7,222 nt of DNA from an uncultured Porphyromonadaceae bacterium (lineage in GTDB: Bacteria; Bacteroidota; Bacteroidia; Bacteroidales; Muribaculaceae), in NCBI GenBank assembly GCA_947166165.1, contig CAMVDK010000162.1, positions 1-7,222 on the forward strand, given 5' to 3'. The notes under the pieces were generated by a model. That model had not been told where the DNA came from. It saw nothing but the letters and a program-made list of their open reading frames with translations, and ran no database searches. Every line of letters starts with the position of its first letter. Within the stretch, counting starts at the first letter, position 1. Positions 1 through 5,728 of this stretch are shown here, in pieces. A program made the translations under genes and the position numbers.

Positions 1-282
1 GAGCAGCCGCCGGGGGTAGGTGGAGTCGGTGAAATAGGTGATGTGCACATTGTTTTGCTCGACGAATTCGAGTTCTCGCTCGGCGCGTTCGAGCAGCGAG
101 CGGCGGTAGGTGGTGCCGCACATGCGCGAGCGGCTTCGGGTGAGCCGTCGCAGTTCGTTCTCGCTCAGGTTGAAGAAGGTGGCCTCGTCGATGGCGTCGA
201 GGATTTTGCGCCCCAGGTCGAGCCCCATGCCTCTCACGCTGGCGAAGGCGATGCGATGTATGACTTGTGTCCTGCTGTCCAT
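1..282 (-). CDS. dprA: DprA-family DNA-processing protein, N-terminal part (cut by the window edge)
   Basis: The leftward frame opens with ATG at 282 and stays open for 94 codons to the window edge, so only the N-terminal part is visible. DprA loads RecA onto single-stranded DNA taken up during natural transformation and protects it; many non-competent Bacteroidetes also carry it. The visible part begins MDSRTQVIHRIAFASVRGMG, a helical N-terminal segment of the kind that precedes the Rossmann-like fold. It reaches the typical boundary motif near residues 81-94 (ITYFTDSTYPRRLL), which fits the DprA pattern of a hydrophobic strand, Y-x-D, then YP and L. The nucleotide-binding Rossmann core lies outside the window and could not be checked. 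The start lies 13 nt after the thioesterase stop, so the two genes are probably co-transcribed. No Shine-Dalgarno sequence is visible. The family call rests on one motif plus the gene neighbour. Confidence 0.8.
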   Translation of the reverse strand, partial: MDSRTQVIHRIAFASVRGMGLDLGRKILDAIDEATFFNLSENELRRLTRSRSRMCGTTYRRSLLERAERELEFVEQNNVHITYFTDSTYPRRLL

Positions 283-295
283 TATGGTGGAAGGG

Positions 296-697
296 TCAGA
301 GCCACTGGGCGAAAGCCTGGCGCAGCTGCTCGCCTCGCCCGAGCCGTCCGTCCTCGATGCAGACGATGGTGACAACGGCTGCCACGGCGAGGGCGCCGGT
401 GGCCTGGTTGTAGAGATGCTGGTGGAAGATGAATCGTGCTCCTCGAGCCTCCACCCAGAGGCGGCTCAGGGCCACGTCGCCGCTGCGCAGCGGGGATTTG
501 TAGTCCACCTCGATGCGGCTCACCACGGGCGTGAAGCCGTCGGCCTGCATCTGGGCAAAGGAGTAGCCCGCATGGCGGCAGAAGGCGTGGCGCGTGTGCT
601 CGAGGTAGTGCAGGTAGTTGGCATTGTTGACGATGCCCTCGCTGTCGAGCTCGTAGTCGCGGACAGCGATTTCGAGGGTGAAGATGTAGTCGTTCAT
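296..697 (-). CDS. Hotdog-fold acyl-CoA thioesterase (YbgC/FadM-like, 4HBT family)
   Basis: This 133-residue protein has the usual length of a single-domain 4HBT thioesterase, a cytoplasmic enzyme that hydrolyses acyl-CoA or acyl-ACP thioesters. The N-terminal active-site segment is clear at residues 12-35: VRDYELDSEG followed by IVNNANYLHYLEH. By comparison with YbgC, Asp18 is the probable catalytic acid, with Gly21 and Asn24/Asn25 nearby. The DYKSPLRSGD segment (65-74) matches the next hotdog strand. No signal peptide or membrane segment is seen. The ATG at 697 lies about 27 nt from a -7-like promoter element on the same strand, which supports this start; no Shine-Dalgarno sequence is present. 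The stop is followed 13 nt later by dprA, and this pairing is common in Bacteroidales as far as I recall. The substrate chain length cannot be inferred. A longer frame on the opposite strand across this region lacks family features and is a shadow. Confidence 0.88.
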   Translation of the reverse strand: MNDYIFTLEIAVRDYELDSEGIVNNANYLHYLEHTRHAFCRHAGYSFAQMQADGFTPVVSRIEVDYKSPLRSGDVALSRLWVEARGARFIFHQHLYNQATGALAVAAVVTIVCIEDGRLGRGEQLRQAFAQWL

Positions 698-723
698 CGG
701 TGGGTGGAATGTTTTAGAGCCGT

Positions 724-731
724 CAAAATTA
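724..731 (-). promoter_or_regulatory. Probable -7 promoter element for the thioesterase-dprA pair
   Basis: Read leftward, this octamer is TAATTTTG, an exact match to the Bacteroidetes sigma-ABfr -7 consensus TAnnTTTG. It would place transcription starts about 20 nt before the thioesterase ATG at 697. No convincing TTTG-type -33 element sits at the expected 19-21 nt spacing, so the call rests on the -7 match and its location in an AT-rich divergent spacer. Confidence 0.5.
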
Positions 732-773
732 CAAAAAAAATGGGAAATTCGATGCCGATGGCGAAAAAATGAT

Positions 774-781
774 TATCTTTG
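774..781 (+). promoter_or_regulatory. Probable -7 promoter element for the six-gene membrane/MoxR operon
   Basis: The octamer TATCTTTG matches the Bacteroidetes -7 consensus TAnnTTTG exactly. A partial -33 (TTCG at 748-751, three of four bases of TTTG) lies 22 nt upstream, slightly longer than ideal. Transcription starting near 788 would give a leader of about 90 nt before the ATG at 876. This is the only good promoter match upstream of the first operon gene. Confidence 0.55.
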
Positions 782-875
782 CGGGGTTACTTTAGTGCCA
801 GTGCCTATATAAAAGATATATCTAGAATAGAATTCCGAATTCACACCTACGCACACCCTTCAGCCCCATATTGCG
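782..875 (+). other. Operon leader with short palindromes
   Basis: This AT-rich stretch between the candidate promoter and the first operon gene holds no gene. It contains a perfect 10-bp palindrome AGATATATCT (814-823), a TCTAGA hexamer (821-826) overlapping it, and GAATTCCGAATTC (830-842), in which two GAATTC palindromes are separated by one base. The last 30 nt before the ATG are pyrimidine-rich and lack any Shine-Dalgarno-like sequence, as is normal in Bacteroidetes. The palindromes could be operator half-sites or a weak leader hairpin; nothing in the sequence decides between these. Confidence 0.4.
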
Positions 876-1859
876 ATGAGAGAAGCCGTGTTCATCCGCC
901 AGAACGTGCGGAAATGGAAAGAATATGAGTATATGGTCGACATGGCCTCGAGCCAGTCGCCCGACGAGTTGGCCGACATGTACACCGACCTGACGGCCGA
1001 CCTAGCCTTTGCGCAGACACACTATCCCGACTCGCGCATCACCAAGTATCTGAACAACCTGACGCTGCTGCTTCACACCGAGATATACCGTGGCCGCAGC
1101 GAGCGTTGGTCGCGGTTGCTGACGTTCTGGACCCGCGAGGTGCCGGAGGCGGTGTATGCCTCGCGGCGCGAGATGCTGGCCGCACTGGCCGTGCTGCTGC
1201 TCATGATCGGCATCGGGGTCTACAGCACGATGGGCGACGGCGAGATGGCCCGCGTGGTGATGGGCAACGAATATGTGGACATGACCATCGAGAACATACG
1301 CAGCGGCAACCCCACGGCGGTCTACGACGGCGGCGACGAGATGGCGATGTTCCTGGGCATCGCTTTTAACAACCTGTATGTGGGTGTCATAACATTTGCG
1401 CTTGGACTGTTCACCCCGCTTGGCCCGGCGTGGTTCTTGATGCGCAATGGTGTGATGGTGGGGGTGTTCTTGTCGTTTTTCGCGCAGTATGGTGTGTTCG
1501 AAGAATCACTGCTGGCCATCATGCAGCACGGCACGCTCGAGATTTCGACCATGGCGCTCGAAGGCGGTGCGGGCTTCGTGCTGGGCTGCGGCTGGCTGTT
1601 TCCCGGCACCTACAGCCGTGGCCGCTCGTTTGTGCTGGCTGCACGGCGCGCGCTCAAGATTGCCGTCAGTGTGATGCCGTTCACCATAGTGGCGGCGTTT
1701 TTCGAGGGCTTCGTCACGCGCCACACCGAGGCTCCCGACGTGCTGCGCTGGGGGCTGGTGGTGGCCTCGGCGGCCGCAGTGATTTTCTATTATGTGTATC
1801 TTCCCATCAAGGTCAACCGCAAGAATCATGAACAAGAAGAACCGCAAGCGGGCAAATAA
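876..1859 (+). CDS. SpoIIM (stage II sporulation protein M / DUF95) family membrane protein
   Basis: This 327-residue inner-membrane protein opens with the family's amphipathic start MREAVFIRQNVRKWKEYE, which supports the ATG at 876. A soluble helical region (about 1-95) is followed by membrane segments at roughly 100-118, 157-180, 187-206, 226-243, 263-281 and 290-310. Conserved SpoIIM-type features are FNNLYVGVITFALG (164-177), the MRNGVMVG turn (189-196), and HGTLEISTMALEGGAG (218-233) with His218, Glu222 and the glycine pair. The C-terminus is charged and probably cytoplasmic. In Bacillus, SpoIIM belongs to an engulfment complex with SpoIID and SpoIIP, but homologues are widespread in non-spore-formers and sit beside MoxR/DUF58 genes, so the name describes family rather than function. 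It is the first gene of the array and overlaps the next by 32 nt, suggesting translational coupling. A role as a membrane platform of the MoxR/DUF58 system is inference. Confidence 0.88.
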   Translation: MREAVFIRQNVRKWKEYEYMVDMASSQSPDELADMYTDLTADLAFAQTHYPDSRITKYLNNLTLLLHTEIYRGRSERWSRLLTFWTREVPEAVYASRREMLAALAVLLLMIGIGVYSTMGDGEMARVVMGNEYVDMTIENIRSGNPTAVYDGGDEMAMFLGIAFNNLYVGVITFALGLFTPLGPAWFLMRNGVMVGVFLSFFAQYGVFEESLLAIMQHGTLEISTMALEGGAGFVLGCGWLFPGTYSRGRSFVLAARRALKIAVSVMPFTIVAAFFEGFVTRHTEAPDVLRWGLVVASAAAVIFYYVYLPIKVNRKNHEQEEPQAGK

Positions 1860-2712
1860 GATACCGCTCTACGCCGAGCGCACGGTGAGCGAGCAGGTGA
1901 ACACGACGTTCGACCTGGTCCGCAGCCAGTGGCGGGAGTGGCTGCGCATGTCGGCCTACGTGCTGCTGCCACTGAGCATCGTGCAGGGACTGGGAGTGAA
2001 CAACATCCTGGCGGCCATACTCTATGACACCGATTTCCCGGTGGCCTCGGGCGTGATGGCGGGTGTAGTGGCGCTGGTGGGCCTCTCGCTGACGTCGGCG
2101 CTGATGATTGAGCTGCTGCGTTGGCACCACACACACGCCGACGGCCTGCAGGGCGTGACCTTCGCACAGCTGTGGCCCCGGCTGTGGCGCAGTGCGCTCA
2201 AGTGCGTGCCGGCGTGGCTGCTTGCGGTGGTGATCATGGTGCCGGGCATACTGTTAGCGACGGTGATGTCGCTGCTGATACCGGTGATGGTGCTGCTCTT
2301 TGTGGCAGCGATGCTGCCGCTGTGGCAGGTGCCGCCGGTCTATCTGCTCGAGGGCGTGGGATTCTGGACCGCCTTCCGGCGGGCCTTCCAGCTGGGCTAT
2401 TCGCGCTGGGGCAAGCTGGTGGGGCTGAACTTCATGATGCTTGTGGCGGTGCTCATCATCCAGTCGACCACCACCATCCCCATGACCGTGGCCGGTGTTG
2501 CGGTGAGTGAACTGGGGCACAGCAGCAGCGCCTATGAACTCAAGGTGTTCATGCAGCTTATGGTCTATCTGGGGGCTGTGCTCCATAGTGTGGTGACCTA
2601 TGTGGGGCTGTCGCTCACCGTGATAGCCAACACGCTCTACTACACCAGCGTGGGCACCGAGGTGGAGCAGGTGAACATTGAGAGCGAGATTGAGAATTTT
2701 GAGAACCTGTAA
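1828..2712 (+). CDS. Multipass membrane protein, possibly glycerophosphodiester phosphodiesterase membrane-domain-like
   Basis: This gene encodes 294 residues from the ATG at 1828 (MNKKNRKRANKIPLY). An in-frame upstream ATG at 1792 would only add residues buried inside the SpoIIM gene, so the later, lysine-rich start was chosen. Membrane segments are visible at about 40-58, 75-96, 124-145, 146-165, 197-222 and 240-272. A short cytoplasmic tail rich in acidic residues ends ESEIENFENL. The loop WQVPPVYLLEGVGFWTAF followed by RRAF (167-186), and the tail after YYTS, resemble the pattern in GPDPase membrane-domain and DUF4013-like proteins, where a P-x-x-L-E-G segment precedes a basic amphipathic helix. 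This resemblance is by eye only. No catalytic residues are evident. It lies between SpoIIM and DUF4129 genes, a place where an accessory membrane subunit would be expected. Function is unknown. Confidence 0.75.
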   Translation: MNKKNRKRANKIPLYAERTVSEQVNTTFDLVRSQWREWLRMSAYVLLPLSIVQGLGVNNILAAILYDTDFPVASGVMAGVVALVGLSLTSALMIELLRWHHTHADGLQGVTFAQLWPRLWRSALKCVPAWLLAVVIMVPGILLATVMSLLIPVMVLLFVAAMLPLWQVPPVYLLEGVGFWTAFRRAFQLGYSRWGKLVGLNFMMLVAVLIIQSTTTIPMTVAGVAVSELGHSSSAYELKVFMQLMVYLGAVLHSVVTYVGLSLTVIANTLYYTSVGTEVEQVNIESEIENFENL

Positions 2713-2726
2713 AAGCGCACATCATC

Positions 2727-3386
2727 ATGGCAAAAGCATTGACCGATACCATAGCCGTGAGCGACTCGCTGGTGCGAGAGTTCACCAGCCAGACGGCCTA
2801 CGACTACAATCGCGAGCTGGTGCAGACCGACACAAACTATCTCGACAGCTTCTTGCACTGGCTTGGCGAGTTGTTGGACGAGGTGCTTGGCAGAACCGTC
2901 GACGAGGTACAATACAATCCCAATTATTACTTTATATGGTGGATTCTAGGTGCCATCATAGTGGTTTTGCTCACGTGGTGGCTGTTGCAGTCGCACTTCG
3001 CCCTGTTCAGGCGCGACGATGACACCGAAAAACTGGACTACGACGTGCAGCTCGACAACATCCACGAAATCGACTTCGACAGCTCGCTGGCCGAGGCGCG
3101 GCGAAACGGCGACTACCGGCAGGTGTGCCGGTTGCTCTATCTGCAAACGCTCAAGCGGCTGAGCGATGGCCAGGTGATAGACTGGCAACCGTTCAAGACC
3201 CCCTCGCAGTATGCCCGCGAGGTGGCCGACCCCAATATGCGAGCGATGACCAATGCATTCCTGCGCGTGCGCTACGGCAAATTTCAGGCCACCGACGGCC
3301 TGTGCCACCAGATGGCAGGATGGCAGGAGCAGTTGCTGGCCAGTGTGGCTGCCACTGCCGAGAAGAAAGGAGGTGAGCAGCAATGA
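2727..3386 (+). CDS. DUF4129 domain protein, single membrane anchor
   Basis: This protein has 219 residues. A 66-residue polar N-terminal part is followed by one strong membrane segment (about 68-88, FIWWILGAIIVVLLTWWLL). RRDDD after it suggests that the C-terminal half is cytoplasmic. The DUF4129 signature spans about 121-165: LAEARRNGDYRQVCRLLYLQ, then LKRLSDGQVIDW, then KTPSQYAREV. In other genomes this domain is often the C-terminal part of transglutaminase-like membrane proteins encoded with MoxR and DUF58; here no transglutaminase domain is present. No cleavable signal peptide is visible at the chosen ATG, and an in-frame TGA at 2700-2702 rules out a longer N-terminus, so an uncleaved N-out topology is implied. 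It starts 14 nt after the previous stop and ends in an ATGA overlap with the next gene. Its role in the complex is unknown. Confidence 0.85.
   Translation: MAKALTDTIAVSDSLVREFTSQTAYDYNRELVQTDTNYLDSFLHWLGELLDEVLGRTVDEVQYNPNYYFIWWILGAIIVVLLTWWLLQSHFALFRRDDDTEKLDYDVQLDNIHEIDFDSSLAEARRNGDYRQVCRLLYLQTLKRLSDGQVIDWQPFKTPSQYAREVADPNMRAMTNAFLRVRYGKFQATDGLCHQMAGWQEQLLASVAATAEKKGGEQQ
3366..3376 (+). promoter_or_regulatory. Strong Shine-Dalgarno-like sequence before the DUF4350 start
   Basis: AAAGGAGGTGA lies at the end of the DUF4129 gene, with nine bases between GGAGG and the ATG at 3383. It is a near-perfect complement of the 16S rRNA 3' end. It also encodes the KKGGE residues of the upstream protein, so it may be partly incidental. 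None of the other complete genes here has comparable spacing and strength, and strong Shine-Dalgarno sequences are rare in Bacteroidetes. Confidence 0.55.
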
Positions 3387-4669
3387 AAAACTCCAAGACC
3401 TTGTTCATCATTGCCCTGGTGGCGCTGGTGGTGCTGCTCGTGCTGGCGCTGATGCGAATGCCCAAGCGGTTCACATGGCACACCACCTTCGCCCACAACG
3501 ACGAGCAGCCCTTCGGCTGCGCGGTGTTCGACTCGGTGATGAGTGCCTCGGCACCGGCGGGCTACGAGGTGAGCGGGATGTCGTTGTACCAGATGTCCGA
3601 CTACGTTGCCCCGCAGTGCAACACCTATCTGCTGGTCGAAAATTATTGGGGATATAGCGACACAGAGGCCAAATCCATCCTGCGCATGCTCAAGCGCGGC
3701 GACAATGTGGTGCTCGCCGTCCATAGCGCATACAGCTCTGGCAACGATGTGATGTACGAACGGCTTGGACTGGCGTTCCGCTACAACGCTGACGAATTCG
3801 ACGGCGTGTACAGCTTTCCCCGGCACTATGCCGACTCGGTGCGCGACAAGGTGACCTGGGTGGGCACCAGCCGTCAGCCCCGCACCACCTATGTGATGCA
3901 CACCGTGTGGTCGAGCTGCAACGTGATTTGCCCTTATGCGCCCAAAAACTTTGTGAATCGCGGCTACTGGAAGGACGAGCGCAGGCAGATTGAATACAGG
4001 GTGCTGGCGCGCCGCGGAAGCGAGATAGTGGCGCTGAGCGCCACAGTGGGACGCGGACGCCTCATCGTCACCACCATGCCCCACCTGTTCAGCAACTATG
4101 GCGTGCTCGACACGCAGATGCGCGAGCTGGGCATGCGCGTGCTCTCGCAGGCCGGCAGACATCCCATCGTGCGCATCGACGAGAACTACGACAAGGGCGA
4201 CGTTACCGATGGCGGAGCGTCGCGCTCGCCGCTCAAGTATCTGCTCGACAACCCGCCGCTGCGCTGGGCACTCTACCTGACGCTGGCCACCGTGCTGCTG
4301 TTTTTCGTCTTCACCGCCCGTCGCCGGCAGCGCGTCATCCCCGTGATGAGCGACCCCGAAGACCAAAGCATGGCGCTGGTCGAGCACATCGGCACCCTCT
4401 ACTACGAGCGACACGACAACGCCGACCTGCTGCAGAAAAAGTATCAGTACTTCACCGAGCGTCTGCGCCGCGAGGCCGTTGTCGACATCGACGATGAAGA
4501 GCACTTCGACTCCGAGCTTGCCACCCTGGCGCAGCTCACCGGCCTGAAGAGCGACCAGCTGCTGGGCGACTTGACCCAAATCCGGGCCGCACTGGAAGCA
4601 CATCAACTGAGCGACCCAGAGCTCAAGCTCTACATAGGCATGATGAACAAAATACTCGAAAAAATTTGA
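3383..4669 (+). CDS. DUF4350 domain membrane protein
   Basis: This 428-residue protein starts at the ATG that overlaps the DUF4129 stop (ATGA). A membrane segment at about 6-24 (TLFIIALVALVVLLVLALM) acts as a signal anchor. The region from about 30 to 290 should then be periplasmic; it contains the DUF4350-type core, including VENYWGYSDTEAKSILRML (85-103), a GDNVVLAVHS strand-turn (106-115) and the HLFSNYGVL segment (234-242) before the second membrane helix (about 294-312, ALYLTLATVLLFFVF). After TARRRQR the C-terminal 115 residues are cytoplasmic and helical. The central part resembles a glutamine-amidotransferase-like or BatD-like sensor fold described for DUF4350, but no catalytic triad was recognised. 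Two cysteines, C179 and C183, sit in the predicted periplasmic part. Position between DUF4129 and MoxR genes suggests a scaffold that links periplasm and cytoplasm; the actual function is unknown. Confidence 0.83.
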   Translation: MKNSKTLFIIALVALVVLLVLALMRMPKRFTWHTTFAHNDEQPFGCAVFDSVMSASAPAGYEVSGMSLYQMSDYVAPQCNTYLLVENYWGYSDTEAKSILRMLKRGDNVVLAVHSAYSSGNDVMYERLGLAFRYNADEFDGVYSFPRHYADSVRDKVTWVGTSRQPRTTYVMHTVWSSCNVICPYAPKNFVNRGYWKDERRQIEYRVLARRGSEIVALSATVGRGRLIVTTMPHLFSNYGVLDTQMRELGMRVLSQAGRHPIVRIDENYDKGDVTDGGASRSPLKYLLDNPPLRWALYLTLATVLLFFVFTARRRQRVIPVMSDPEDQSMALVEHIGTLYYERHDNADLLQKKYQYFTERLRREAVVDIDDEEHFDSELATLAQLTGLKSDQLLGDLTQIRAALEAHQLSDPELKLYIGMMNKILEKI

Positions 4670-4692
4670 ATAACCACACACATAACCACACA
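4670..4692 (+). repeat. Short 12-bp-period tandem repeat before the MoxR start
   Basis: The 23-nt spacer between the DUF4350 stop and the MoxR ATG is almost two copies of a 12-mer: ATAACCACACAC (4670-4681) followed by ATAACCACACA (4682-4692). It is C/A-rich, unstructured and without a Shine-Dalgarno sequence, properties that suit translation initiation in Bacteroidetes. A TTG start inside this stretch would translate the repeat as an Asn/His-rich tail and is judged unlikely. Confidence 0.6.
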
Positions 4693-5670
4693 ATGGAAGA
4701 AACCAACCTACAATCCCGCATCGACTTGAGCCAGTTCTCGGCTCAAATCCAGCAACTGCGCGACCGCATCGCCACCGTGATCGTGGGGCAGCGCGAGGCC
4801 GTGGACCTGATTCTGACCGCCATCCTTGCCGACGGCCATGTGCTGCTCGAGGGCGTGCCCGGAGTGGCCAAGACGCTGCTGGCGCGCATGACGGCACGAC
4901 TGGTGGACGCACGCTTCAGCCGCATCCAGTTCACGCCCGACCTCATGCCCAGCGACGTGCTCGGCACCACCGTGTTCAACATGAAGACCAGCGAGTTCGA
5001 CTTTCACCAGGGTCCGGTGTTTGCCGATGTGGTGCTCGTCGACGAAATCAACCGCGCGCCGGCCAAGACGCAGGCGGCGCTCTTCGAGGTGATGGAGGAG
5101 CGCCAGGTGAGCATCGACGGCACCACCCACCGCATGGGCGAGCTCTACACCATCATTGCCACGCAGAACCCCGTCGAACAGGAGGGCACCTACAAGCTGC
5201 CCGAGGCCCAGCTCGACCGCTTTCTGCTCAAAATCGACATGGGCTATCCCAACGAGGACGAGGAAGTGGAAATCCTGCAGCGGCACCAGAGCAACGTGCG
5301 CCATGCCAAGCTCGACGGCCTCGAACCCATCATCACGCGCGACCAGCTGCTGACCCTGCGACGCACCATGCGGCAGGTGCTCGTCGACACAAGCCTGCTG
5401 CGCTACATCGCACAGATTGTGCAGATGACACGCTCGAGCCGCGCAGTGTATCTCGGTGCATCACCTCGTGCCGCCGTGGCCATGATGCAGTGCAGCAAAG
5501 CCTACGCGCTGCTGCAGGGACGCGACTTTGTCACGCCCGACGACATCAAGTCGGTCACGCCCAGCGTGCTGAGGCACCGCGTCATGCTCACGGCCGAGGC
5601 CGAGATGCAGGGCTACACCGTGGCCAAACTCGTGCAGCAACTCATCGACAAGGTGGAGGTGCCGAAGTAG
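4693..5670 (+). CDS. MoxR-type AAA+ ATPase
   Basis: This 325-residue cytoplasmic ATPase has the full MoxR motif set. Walker A is GVPGVAKT (54-61). Walker B is VVLVDEIN (113-120) with Asp117 and Glu118, followed by RAPAKTQAALFEVMEERQV, typical of this family. Sensor 1 is IIATQNP (154-160, Asn159). A candidate arginine finger lies in LPEAQLDRF (169-177, Arg176). Sensor 2 is GASPRAA (255-261, Arg259) in the C-terminal lid, which also has the FVTPDDIKSV segment (279-288). Such ATPases form hexamers and are thought to act as chaperones that load metal or remodel VWA-domain partners; the DUF58 partner is the next gene. The ATG at 4693 was chosen over an upstream TTG because MEETNLQSRID matches a usual short N-terminus. 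No key residue is missing, so the enzyme should be active. The subfamily cannot be settled without a tree. Confidence 0.95.
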   Translation: MEETNLQSRIDLSQFSAQIQQLRDRIATVIVGQREAVDLILTAILADGHVLLEGVPGVAKTLLARMTARLVDARFSRIQFTPDLMPSDVLGTTVFNMKTSEFDFHQGPVFADVVLVDEINRAPAKTQAALFEVMEERQVSIDGTTHRMGELYTIIATQNPVEQEGTYKLPEAQLDRFLLKIDMGYPNEDEEVEILQRHQSNVRHAKLDGLEPIITRDQLLTLRRTMRQVLVDTSLLRYIAQIVQMTRSSRAVYLGASPRAAVAMMQCSKAYALLQGRDFVTPDDIKSVTPSVLRHRVMLTAEAEMQGYTVAKLVQQLIDKVEVPK

Positions 5671-5728
5671 CGCACACCGACCGGAGTGACTGCCTTCCCT
5701 TTTTATCAACCATCAACTCCCTCAAGCA

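Noticed and set aside
110..772. A 220-codon plus-strand open frame over the thioesterase and dprA region.
   Set aside because: The minus-strand frames show clear hotdog and DprA motifs, while this one has none and ends in the control region.
821..842. Cloning vector or adaptor sequence, suggested by TCTAGA and two GAATTC sites.
   Set aside because: The flanking sequence is continuous with the natural AT-rich leader and no other vector-like sequence is present.
1792..1827. An earlier in-frame ATG for the second membrane protein.
   Set aside because: It would deepen the overlap with SpoIIM to 68 nt; the ATG at 1828 begins a typical lysine/arginine-rich cytoplasmic end.
4666..4692. A TTG start for MoxR nine codons upstream.
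   Set aside because: It would translate the CA-rich tandem repeat as an Asn/His-rich stretch and overlap the DUF4350 stop; the ATG at 4693 gives a normal MoxR N-terminus.
3284..4912. A 542-codon open frame on the minus strand opposite the DUF4129 end, DUF4350 and the MoxR start.
   Set aside because: It crosses three well-supported genes, is rich in His, Val, Ala and Gln with no recognisable motif, and is explained by GC-rich codon use that removes stop codons from the opposite strand.
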